The position numbers and the translations under genes were made by a program. The notes under the pieces are model-generated. The model had not been told where the DNA came from, searched no databases, and worked only from the letters and a program-made list of their open reading frames with translations. A DNA stretch of 6,956 bases from Emcibacteraceae bacterium (lineage in GTDB: Bacteria; Pseudomonadota; Alphaproteobacteria; Sphingomonadales; Emcibacteraceae), in assembly GCA_016763335.1 (NCBI GenBank), contig JAESUD010000071.1:1-6956 (forward strand), given 5' to 3'. Shown piece by piece: positions 1 through 6,132 of this stretch (position 1 is its first letter; each line of letters opens with the position of its first letter).

Positions 1-420
1 GCAGCAGTGCGCCCTACCCATAAGAACGCTCTTAGCAGTATTCGCGGCCTTGGTGCCAACTTCGCTTCTAGTAAAGGCGGTGACAAAGTCATAGACGCGA
101 TAAAGCAAGCAATGGATATGGACGAGGATGATTTACCAAAAGTTTCAAGAAAGCGCCCGCCTTCGCAAAGCACAGACCCGATTGTTGAACTTTTAAAAGT
201 TTTGCTTAAACTTGTCTGCAAAAGCGAAAATGTCGCACCCAAACTTCTTGCAAGTATGGACGACCTTGAAAAAATTGCCGAAAATGATAATGCTGAAGTA
301 AAGGCCCTTAAGGGTTGGCGTCATGATTTATTCGGTAAAGACGCCCTCGCCTTAAAAAATGGTGAAGTAGCATTCGCCATTAAAAACGGAGAAATCAACA
401 TCTTCGCCCATACAAAATAA
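1..420 (+). CDS. rnd: Ribonuclease D, C-terminal part (partial at left edge)
   Basis: The frame is open from the first base of the window, so the true start lies to the left; the GTG at position 7 is an internal valine. About 139 residues are visible, ending in TAA. They match the C-terminal HRDC-type helical region of alphaproteobacterial RNase D. The first part (NALSSIRGLG) is the end of one HRDC repeat, followed by a charged, proline-containing linker. A second helical module starts at PIVELLKVLLKLVC and runs to the characteristic LKGWRHDLFG and a short tail. The DEDD 3'-5' exonuclease domain is not in the window. From family knowledge, RNase D trims 3' ends of tRNA precursors and other stable RNAs in the cytoplasm. 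The gene converges on ppx with 9 bases between the stop codons. Identification rests on family resemblance of the C-terminal part only. Confidence 0.85.
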   Translation, partial: AAVRPTHKNALSSIRGLGANFASSKGGDKVIDAIKQAMDMDEDDLPKVSRKRPPSQSTDPIVELLKVLLKLVCKSENVAPKLLASMDDLEKIAENDNAEVKALKGWRHDLFGKDALALKNGEVAFAIKNGEINIFAHTK

Positions 421-429
421 AAGGAAACT

Positions 430-1566
430 TTAATTGGAGATATCACAGTCCAGTTCTAGGAACTTGGCAAGCTTTTTGAATCTTTTTTCAACGACTTCAT
501 TGATCAGGTCTTTCATTTTCAGGTTTATTTTTAAACTTAATTGATTTGTTGTCGACATAAGTTCTGCCATTTTAAGGCCACCCGATGTGCCGCCAGAAAT
601 TCTTTGGGCAAGCCTAAGGGCAAGACCTATTTTTTTAGCATAAAGCATGTCATCCTTGCTGATTAATGATTTTGCCGTTTCCACCTGCCTGACCCCATTA
701 CCGGAGCCGCCGTAACAAATATATAATGCCATGGCGATTAGGGCGGCGTCCGTGTGGTTTATGCCACCTAGTCGACCATATAACACCTCTGCTACAACTT
801 TTTCCGCGCGATATTCAGGATGACCGCGCCAGCCGACATCGCATAATATACATATGGCAAGGCGCAAGCGTTTATGATCATCAATTTCATTTTCAAACAG
901 ACAATCAATCCAGTCATATAACCGCTCACCATGATCCGGGAAACGTCCCGTCATCTGCGCAACCTGATGGCAGCTGATAATAAGACTATCCTGCTTTCTA
1001 ACATCTGGTTCCATTTCATTATAAAGCACGCCTTCACGCACCCCAAACGCAGACACAACAAATTTTCGCGGGTTAATAATTTTTAAAAGGCGTATCAGTA
1101 CCAACGCAGCGAGAGACAGCGTTTTAATCCTCTTGGAAGTAATATGAGGGCGGTATTGCTCCAGCTCAACTTTAGACATTTTTGATACACGTCCGGCAAG
1201 TTCAATGATCTCCTCTACCGGAATGACGTAATTATGCATATTAACCAGCGGATATTTTGTTTCTATCATATGAATGCGGGCCAATGTTCGCCATGAACCA
1301 CCAACGGCATAAAATTTTTGTCCTTGTGCCTCTTTCAACCAACTAACTTCCGACAGATATTTATCAATTTTTTCCATCGGCGATGATATTTTTTTACCCT
1401 TTATATCCTGCAGTTGTAATGGACCAAGAGGCAAGGTGGTTTCATTACCGACTTGTTTTTCATGAACGGTGGCCAGTTCTAAACTGCCGCCACCCAAATC
1501 GCCAATAATACCGGTGGCCCGCGGCACAGCACAAATCACACCATTGCCTGACAGGCGCGCCTCTTC
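430..1566 (-). CDS. Ppx remainder after the amber codon (C-terminal fragment)
   Basis: This 3' piece of ppx is in the same frame as the N-terminal piece. Immediately after the TAG it reads EEARLSGNGVICAVP, then the second phosphate loop IIGDLGGGSLELATV, then YAVGGSWRTLARIHM, all typical of the family. Further on, LRLAICILCDVGWRGHPEYRAE marks the HD-like helical domain that forms the polyphosphate-binding C-terminal half. It ends in TAA, 9 bases from the rnd stop. If the stop is real, internal initiation would be needed. The first plausible codon is GTG at 1539, with only a weak AGG seven bases before it, and that product would begin inside the actin-like fold. Without the first loop it should not hydrolyse polyphosphate. 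Confidence 0.6.
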   Translation of the reverse strand, partial: EEARLSGNGVICAVPRATGIIGDLGGGSLELATVHEKQVGNETTLPLGPLQLQDIKGKKISSPMEKIDKYLSEVSWLKEAQGQKFYAVGGSWRTLARIHMIETKYPLVNMHNYVIPVEEIIELAGRVSKMSKVELEQYRPHITSKRIKTLSLAALVLIRLLKIINPRKFVVSAFGVREGVLYNEMEPDVRKQDSLIISCHQVAQMTGRFPDHGERLYDWIDCLFENEIDDHKRLRLAICILCDVGWRGHPEYRAEKVVAEVLYGRLGGINHTDAALIAMALYICYGGSGNGVRQVETAKSLISKDDMLYAKKIGLALRLAQRISGGTSGGLKMAELMSTTNQLSLKINLKMKDLINEVVEKRFKKLAKFLELDCDISN

Positions 1567-1569
1567 CTA
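1567..1569 (-). other. In-frame amber codon inside ppx
   Basis: The minus strand reads GTC AGC GGT TAG GAA GAG GCG CGC, that is V-S-G-stop-E-E-A-R. Relatives carry SG-x-EEARL here with x commonly glutamate or glutamine (arginine or asparagine also occur). A single base change from GAG or CAG would give TAG; CAG to TAG is a simple transition. The upstream DUF2066 gene uses TAG as a real stop, so TAG is not reassigned in this organism. Confidence 0.9.
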
Positions 1570-1950
1570 ACCGCTGACAACATTAATATCCAGTCCCGTT
1601 TCATATTTGATGGAACTAACAAATTGTTCACCATTTTCCGCCTCTCTCACAGCGGATGTGGCAACAACTTTACAATCCTCAATTTTCATTTTTTCAAGAA
1701 GAATGGCAAAACGTCGAAGGGTAACTGTCGCTTTATCCATCGATTTTTCACGCATGGATCCGGTTTCCGAGACCCCTCGTCCAAGACCACAAAACACCTT
1801 TTCATTAAAAACAACATAAGGCGCGCGTTCACGGTTTTCATAAACCACCAATCGCACCGTGTTAGAGCCAATATCAATTACGGCAAATTTTCCCAATCTC
1901 TTAAGTCCCTTATTTTTATTCTTATTCGTCTTTATCTTTGTCTTCAGCAT
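1567..1950 (-). CDS. Ppx N-terminal fragment (before the amber codon)
   Basis: This is the 5' piece of the broken ppx. From the ATG at 1950 it encodes about 127 residues. A Lys/Asn-rich leader (KTKIKTNKNKNKG) precedes the first phosphate-binding loop AVIDIGSNTVRLVVYE, the hallmark of the Ppx/GppA actin-like fold. Next come NEKVFCGLGRG and the segment VVATSAVREAENGE, where the family carries a catalytic-region glutamate. The piece ends INVVSG and then TAG. It contains only the first part of the ATPase-like fold and lacks the second phosphate loop, so it should not be active alone. It is described separately because it is what would be translated if the stop is real. Confidence 0.6.
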   Translation of the reverse strand: MLKTKIKTNKNKNKGLKRLGKFAVIDIGSNTVRLVVYENRERAPYVVFNEKVFCGLGRGVSETGSMREKSMDKATVTLRRFAILLEKMKIEDCKVVATSAVREAENGEQFVSSIKYETGLDINVVSG

Positions 1951-4033
1951 TTGCCGACCCAACCCCTGATAAGCTAGGGTTTGTCATAAAATATTGATGA
2001 GCGGAAAACTCATCATCGTCCGCGTCGACTTTTTTATATGTGTCATCGCTACCCAGTGTCCAGCTTTGTGCCGTATCTTTTATATTTGCAACCATAATCT
2101 GGTCAAGCACCTGTGAATGAACCGTCGGATTTTCAAGTGGCACCAGTATTTCCACCCTACGGTCAAAATTACGCGGCATCCAATCCGCAGAAGAAATAAA
2201 TATTTTCGCGTTTTGCGACGGTAAAACCTCGCCATTACCAAAACAGATAATACGAGAGTGTTCCAGAAACCGCCCGACAATGCTTTTCACGCGAATATTT
2301 TCAGAAAGTCCCTTAACACCTGCCCTAAGACAGCAAATACCCCTGATAATCATATCAATTGATACACCGCTTTGCGAAGCCTCATAAAGCTTTTCGATAA
2401 TAACAGAATCTACCAATGAATTTAGCTTAATCCAAATATTAGCCGGTTTACCCGCACGTGAAAATTCAATTTCTTTATCTATAAGCGCCATTAATGTTGA
2501 GCGAATATTAAAGGGTGAAATTTTTGCTTTCTGTAATTTTTCAGGCACTGTATTACCCGTTAAATAATTGAATATATGAACGGCGTCCTGACCGAGCGCC
2601 TTATTATCAGTAAAAAATGATATATCAGTGTAGATTTTGGCGGTTTGCGGATGATAGTTCCCTGTACCGAAATGGACATATGATTTCAATTTAATGCCTT
2701 CACGGCGAATAACGACAGATATTTTTGCATGGGTTTTAAGTTTAAGAAACCCGAACACAACCTGAACCCCGGCCCGTTCCATATCCTGCGCCCATTTAAT
2801 GTTGCGTGCTTCATCAAAGCGGGCTTTAAGTTCAATAAGCGCCGTAACCGATTTTCCGGCTTCTGCGGCTTTGATAAGGGCTTCTACGATTGGACTATTA
2901 TCGCCAGTTCTATAAAGCGTCTGTTTTATGGCCAGAACATTTTCGTCTTGTGCCGCTTGCTGAATAAAACTTACAACAACATCAAAACTTTCAAAAGGAT
3001 GGTGAACAACAAAGTCTTTTTGATTAATCGCCGCAAAAATATCCCCACCAAATTCTTTTACACGACGCGGAAAACGAGGGCTAAAGGGTTTAAATAAAAG
3101 CTCTTTTTTATCTTCAACAATCAAATCACCTAATTCAGATAATCCAAAAATTCCCTCTATATTAATTATTTCATCTTTAAGAACGCCAAGTTCTTTTTTA
3201 ATGATCTTCCTTAGCTTATCCGGCATATTTTTATTAACTTCAAGCCGCACCACATTACCGCGGCGACGTCTTTTTAGTGCTGTTTCAAAAACCAAGACCA
3301 AATCTTCGGCTTTTTCTTCAACTTCTAATTCACTATCCCGAATAACCCGAAAAAGTCCCTCACTAAGCAAATCATAATTAGGAAAAATCAAACCAATGAA
3401 TAACCTAAGCATGTTTTCTAACGAAATAAATCTTACCTGCCCATTATGATCCGGCAATCTGATAAAACGTTTTGTTTGTGAAGGAATAGGCAATAGAGCA
3501 AGCATTGAAAGACCGTCTTCTTGCCTTTTTAAATCTATTATAAGCGAAAAGCCCAGATTTGGAATGAATGGGAACGGATGCGCCAAGTCAATCGCGAGCG
3601 GTGTTAGTATCGGGAAAACATTTTCAAGAAAATACTTCTGCAGCCAGCTTTTCTCCTCGCTGGTAAGATCCGTTGGGCTAAGTAAATTTAAGCCTTTTTT
3701 TCTTAACTCACTTAAAAGACCTCTACATTCAATTTGTTGATTTTTGACAAGTTCAGTAGATAAGGTATTGATTTTTGCAAGCTGTTCACGTGGGGTAAGC
3801 CCATCATCGCTGATAACATCAGCTTCGGTCTTCATAAGGCCGCGAAGGCCCGCAACGCGAACCATATAAAACTCATCAAGGTTACTTCCGGAAATGGATA
3901 AAAAACGAAGTCGTTCAAGTAAGGGGTAATTCTTATTTGCCGACTGTTCCATAACCCTAATGTTAAACAAAAGCCATGAAAGCTCCCGGTTAATCAACCT
4001 TTTTTGTGGTTCAGTTTTTCCCTTACCCGCCAT
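1922..4033 (-). CDS. ppk: Polyphosphate kinase 1 (PPK1)
   Basis: PPK1 reversibly transfers the terminal phosphate of ATP to a growing polyphosphate chain. The 703-residue protein has the usual family length. It has an N-terminal domain (RELSWLLFNIRVMEQS near 16-31, SGSNLDEFYMVRVAGL near 48-63), a head domain, and two phospholipase-D-like C domains. Key residues fall at the same numbers as in E. coli PPK. These are the autophosphorylated histidine H435 in LKTHAK, the second histidine H454 in YVHFGTGNYH, H592 in FLEHSRI, and arginines R375 (LYRTGDNS) and R405 (KARFDEARNI). The motif FISSADWMPRNFDRRVE near 612-628 closes the last domain. The roughly 40-residue tail is acidic and probably disordered. 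The ATG lies 9 bases after the hdaA stop. The only AAGGA is 13 bases upstream, a long spacing, so translation may be coupled to hdaA. The gene end overlaps the likely ppx start. Confidence 0.97.
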   Translation of the reverse strand: MAGKGKTEPQKRLINRELSWLLFNIRVMEQSANKNYPLLERLRFLSISGSNLDEFYMVRVAGLRGLMKTEADVISDDGLTPREQLAKINTLSTELVKNQQIECRGLLSELRKKGLNLLSPTDLTSEEKSWLQKYFLENVFPILTPLAIDLAHPFPFIPNLGFSLIIDLKRQEDGLSMLALLPIPSQTKRFIRLPDHNGQVRFISLENMLRLFIGLIFPNYDLLSEGLFRVIRDSELEVEEKAEDLVLVFETALKRRRRGNVVRLEVNKNMPDKLRKIIKKELGVLKDEIINIEGIFGLSELGDLIVEDKKELLFKPFSPRFPRRVKEFGGDIFAAINQKDFVVHHPFESFDVVVSFIQQAAQDENVLAIKQTLYRTGDNSPIVEALIKAAEAGKSVTALIELKARFDEARNIKWAQDMERAGVQVVFGFLKLKTHAKISVVIRREGIKLKSYVHFGTGNYHPQTAKIYTDISFFTDNKALGQDAVHIFNYLTGNTVPEKLQKAKISPFNIRSTLMALIDKEIEFSRAGKPANIWIKLNSLVDSVIIEKLYEASQSGVSIDMIIRGICCLRAGVKGLSENIRVKSIVGRFLEHSRIICFGNGEVLPSQNAKIFISSADWMPRNFDRRVEILVPLENPTVHSQVLDQIMVANIKDTAQSWTLGSDDTYKKVDADDDEFSAHQYFMTNPSLSGVGSANAEDKDKDE

Positions 4034-4042
4034 ATTGACTTG

Positions 4043-4756
4043 TTAATCCTTACTTTCAGTGTCGAGTGCGCGTCGCACTACTGGTATGGTTATTTTCTTT
4101 TTTTCTGCAAATGATAATTGATCAATATTTTGCACTATCTTTCTTATGGCATCAAATGATCTGTCAATTCGTGGAATTAGATAATTAATGACTTCATCGC
4201 TAACAATAATTTGCCTGTCTGAAAATTGTTTTATGATGATTGCTTTCAATAATTCATCATCCGGCGCTTTAATTTCTATGGTTTCAGAAGCCAAAAGACG
4301 AGATGATAAATCTTTTAGCGATAACGGCCAATTTTTTGGTCTCTCCTTTGCCGTTAAAAGGACGTATCCACCTTGTTCCTTCGTCCAGTTATAGAGATGA
4401 AACAGTTTTTTTTGAATTTCAAAATCAGCAATATGTTTATCAACATCTTCAATGATGAAAACAAAATCATCCCCTGACATAAAATCAGTATTAAGAAGCG
4501 CCACAGCATCAATTTTCTTAGCCTTCGATATATCCTGCCAAACATGAGAAAGGTGGGTTTTACCACATCCTTCCGGACCATAAATTATCAGGCAATGAAA
4601 GCTCTCATCGCCGCGCAGCCAATCCGGCCAGCGATCAATCCATTTTACGGCTTTTTCATTTGATAGTGCTGGCAAAAAACTGGCTTTGGCAAATTTCTCG
4701 TTAACAGGCCAGTTAAGTAGCAGTTGCTCTGGAGCTTTATGCAGTTCTCCCCCCAC
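4043..4756 (-). CDS. hdaA: HdaA, DnaA-like AAA+ regulatory inactivator of DnaA
   Basis: This is a 237-residue AAA+ protein related to the DnaA ATPase core but without the DNA-binding domain, as in Hda/HdaA. From family knowledge, it binds the sliding clamp after initiation and stimulates DnaA-ATP hydrolysis, preventing re-initiation. Visible motifs are QLLLNW (11-16), a candidate clamp-binding motif like Hda QLxL; Walker A GPEGCGKT (60-67); Walker B FIIEDVD (100-106); a sensor I strand YVLLTAKERP (131-140); a box VII arginine in LSSRLL (R153); and sensor II around DRSFDAIRKI (198-207). The start chosen is GTG at 4756. It has AAGGAAGGA just upstream and shares one base with the preceding TAG stop (TAGTG). 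An ATG at 4801 is in frame but would add 15 basic residues inside the upstream gene and has a poorer context. The gene lies between DUF2066 and ppk in one transcription direction. Confidence 0.9.
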   Translation of the reverse strand: MGGELHKAPEQLLLNWPVNEKFAKASFLPALSNEKAVKWIDRWPDWLRGDESFHCLIIYGPEGCGKTHLSHVWQDISKAKKIDAVALLNTDFMSGDDFVFIIEDVDKHIADFEIQKKLFHLYNWTKEQGGYVLLTAKERPKNWPLSLKDLSSRLLASETIEIKAPDDELLKAIIIKQFSDRQIIVSDEVINYLIPRIDRSFDAIRKIVQNIDQLSFAEKKKITIPVVRRALDTESKD

Positions 4757-4769
4757 TAATTCCTTCCTT
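4754..4769 (-). promoter_or_regulatory. Shine-Dalgarno and TAGTG stop-start overlap deciding the hdaA start
   Basis: The minus strand reads AAGGAAGGAATTAGTG. The purine-rich AAGGAAGGA sits 5-9 bases before GTG, and TAG of the DUF2066 gene shares its G with the GTG. This supports GTG 4756-4754 as the hdaA start and suggests translational coupling (termination-reinitiation) between the two genes. Confidence 0.75.
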
Positions 4770-5934
4770 CTATTGCGAGTCCGGTAAGGCCGATGGCCCA
4801 TAATTGATTATCTTCATTTTGTGTAAGCGATAGGCCCTGCTGCGCAAGGGATAAAGCCAGTTGTTGCGCATCGCCGGCAAATTCAATTTCCAGATCGACT
4901 TCATTTATAGTGATGCTTTTTAAATTCACGCCTCTAACAAGATTAACTTTTTCAAGCTGCTTTTGCATTATCAACCAGTCACTTATTTGATTAAGTGCTC
5001 CACGTGCAGAAATTGTCGATGCAAACCCGTATTTTACCAACACTTTTGATTTCCATAAATCATCAACCCAATCGGTAGCAGCATCAACACCTGCTTTAAA
5101 AAGTGCCTTGTGGTTTGGTAATCCATCTTCATCATAAGCGGGCACAGAAACGTTGATCATTTTTATTGTATTTTCTATTTCTAACGTAGGATCATTGCGT
5201 TTTAAGGAAATATCCAACACGAGTTTATCTGCCGCGACATCTTTTTTAACAATCGCTGTCGCAATAATAAGCTCATTCAAGGTATTGGCGCGTATATACG
5301 ACCGGATACTTTTTTGATCATCATTTTTTGCCTGTAATGCACTAATATACATACGGTTTTTAAGTGACGGTTTTGGTGTTTCAATCGGCACAAGATTATT
5401 TATCATGTCATACTGTTGCCAGGCATCACGCCATTTATTATTGTTTTCCCACAACATTAAAGCGCCTGCTTCCTCGAGAACAGGTAGTACGCTAACCGCG
5501 GTTCCAAGTGTTTCCGCAAATGGTATCTCATAAAAACTCAGTACTTCATTCACTTTTGAGCGACTAAAATGAACCACTAATGAGGCGAAATAACGTACAC
5601 TTGAGCGCCTTTCATTATTAATTTCATAACCACTGATAAAATTCATTACTTCTTGATCTGAAAAATTCGGCAACTTTTCACGGTCTGATATCAGGATGAT
5701 GCGGCGAAAAAGTCGTTCTAACGCAAAACGTTGTCCTTTTTTCAAAGCCCGGTCACGTGCAGTCGTCACATTTCGTGATGTTTCATCGACTTCAATATTG
5801 TAAATTGTGTAAATGCTGGCTTCACGGTCAAGGCCACCTTGCGCATATACAGTATTATTTAATAGCAAAACAAAGCTAATCAATGAGATTAAGAAAAATG
5901 CATATCTATTTGTTATAGAGTAATTAAATATCAA
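4756..5934 (-). CDS. DUF2066 family secreted protein of unknown function
   Basis: This 392-residue protein begins with a signal peptide: a short polar start, a hydrophobic core at about 11-26, and a VYA-Q cleavage site near residue 31. It is therefore probably exported to the periplasm. No further membrane segment is evident. The region after the signal (YTIYNIEVDETSRNVTTARDRAL, then QRFALERLFRRII near 68-80) is the recognisable DUF2066 pattern. From family knowledge, these proteins commonly sit beside purM/hdaA in alphaproteobacteria and have no established role. The start is TTG at 5934, because a TAA lies in frame seven codons upstream and no ATG is in frame before the signal core. A weak AAGAG lies 9 bases before it. 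The gene ends in TAG, sharing a base with the hdaA GTG, and is the first gene of the minus-strand block. Confidence 0.85.
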   Translation of the reverse strand: MIFNYSITNRYAFFLISLISFVLLLNNTVYAQGGLDREASIYTIYNIEVDETSRNVTTARDRALKKGQRFALERLFRRIILISDREKLPNFSDQEVMNFISGYEINNERRSSVRYFASLVVHFSRSKVNEVLSFYEIPFAETLGTAVSVLPVLEEAGALMLWENNNKWRDAWQQYDMINNLVPIETPKPSLKNRMYISALQAKNDDQKSIRSYIRANTLNELIIATAIVKKDVAADKLVLDISLKRNDPTLEIENTIKMINVSVPAYDEDGLPNHKALFKAGVDAATDWVDDLWKSKVLVKYGFASTISARGALNQISDWLIMQKQLEKVNLVRGVNLKSITINEVDLEIEFAGDAQQLALSLAQQGLSLTQNEDNQLWAIGLTGLAIEGRN

Positions 5935-5948
5935 TTTATTAGACTCTT

Positions 5949-5977
5949 TTTATATTGTAATCAGCTTAATTTAACAA
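5949..5977 (-). promoter_or_regulatory. Predicted sigma70-type promoter of the DUF2066-hdaA-ppk-ppx block
   Basis: The minus strand has a -35 box TTGTTA (5977-5972), a 17-base spacer (5971-5955) and a -10 box TATAAA (5954-5949). These are four and five matches to consensus at optimal spacing. It would start transcription near 5943-5941, only about 7-9 bases before the TTG start, and upstream of most of the following AAGAG. It is the best promoter-like sequence found by eye in the intergenic region, but such AT-rich DNA gives chance matches. Confidence 0.5.
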
Positions 5978-6005
5978 TCTATCATGTCACGACTATGGCA
6001 TATAG

Positions 6006-6020
6006 CATAAATAACTTATG
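6006..6020. repeat. Short inverted repeat CATAA-N5-TTATG in the divergent intergenic region
   Basis: Five-base arms CATAA (6006-6010) and TTATG (6016-6020) match perfectly as an inverted repeat around ATAAC. The dyad lies about 30 bases upstream of the predicted DUF2066 -35 box and could be an operator. It is short and in AT-rich DNA, so chance is a real alternative. Confidence 0.25.
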
Positions 6021-6132
6021 TTACAGTTTAATTACAACAGCATGATTTATTTTTTGCATATATTTTTATAGCCTTTTTGGCCAATGGGCCTTATATCTGT
6101 TACATAAATTTGCAGAGCGAAAGAACAAAAAA

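Larger units (their letters stand above)
430..1950 (-). pseudogene. ppx: Exopolyphosphatase (Ppx/GppA family), interrupted by one in-frame TAG
   Basis: This is a single continuous frame of about 507 codons, a normal length for alphaproteobacterial Ppx, broken only by TAG at 1569-1567. The product would release phosphate from the ends of polyphosphate chains (and possibly hydrolyse pppGpp, as family members vary). It would work opposite PPK1, encoded just upstream. The protein reads through an ASKHA N-terminal pair of subdomains and an HD-like C-terminal helical domain. Three starts are possible. TTG at 1962 has no clear ribosome site. ATG at 1950 overlaps ppk by 29 bases and is chosen here. 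TTG at 1896 lies after the ppk stop, has AAGGGA about 9 bases upstream, and removes a Lys/Asn-rich leader. I see no frameshift, deletion or second stop, so the lesion is recent, or is a sequencing error, and the locus may in reality be an intact gene. As written, the protein would end after about 127 residues. Confidence 0.85.
5935..6132. other. AT-rich divergent intergenic region between DUF2066 and purM
   Basis: This 198-base stretch has no gene. It must carry signals for both directions. A good minus-strand promoter is visible at 5977-5949. For purM I find no convincing -35/-10 pair, only fragments such as TTGCAT (6054-6059) and TATATT (6059-6064) that are not properly spaced. Two small dyads occur: CATAA-N5-TTATG (6006-6020), and GGCC-AATG-GGCC (6079-6090), which could form a short hairpin in a purM leader. 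I see no riboswitch, terminator or small ORF worth reporting. Confidence 0.6.

Noticed and set aside
1567..1569. TAG recoding, for example pyrrolysine or a changed genetic code
   Set aside because: TAG ends the DUF2066 gene nearby in a normal stop-start overlap, the residue replaced is an ordinary Glu or Gln, and no recoding element is apparent.
430..1962. Frameshift or gene split into two functional subunits as the explanation for the two ppx pieces
   Set aside because: Both pieces are in the same frame and join through a conserved motif with no missing or extra bases. A single TAG explains the break, and no good ribosome site serves the second piece.
1624..1977. Plus-strand ORF of 117 codons opposite the ppx 5' end and ppk 3' end
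   Set aside because: It lies antisense to clearly conserved ppx coding sequence, has a low-complexity Phe/Ile/Leu-rich translation with no recognisable family, and no ribosome site. It is a shadow frame.
2729..3097. Plus-strand ORF of 122 codons inside ppk
   Set aside because: It is fully antisense to the catalytic region of PPK1, with a translation rich in Lys, Phe and Asn and no family resemblance.
4757..4801. Longer hdaA start at ATG 4801
   Set aside because: It would overlap the DUF2066 gene by 46 bases and add an Arg-rich segment not seen at Hda N-termini. The GTG at 4756 has a strong ribosome site and the TAGTG overlap.
6061..6132. Purine-responsive riboswitch in the purM leader
   Set aside because: The stretch is AT-rich and short. 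Only a 4-base-pair GGCC hairpin is visible, with none of the three-way junction structure such elements need.
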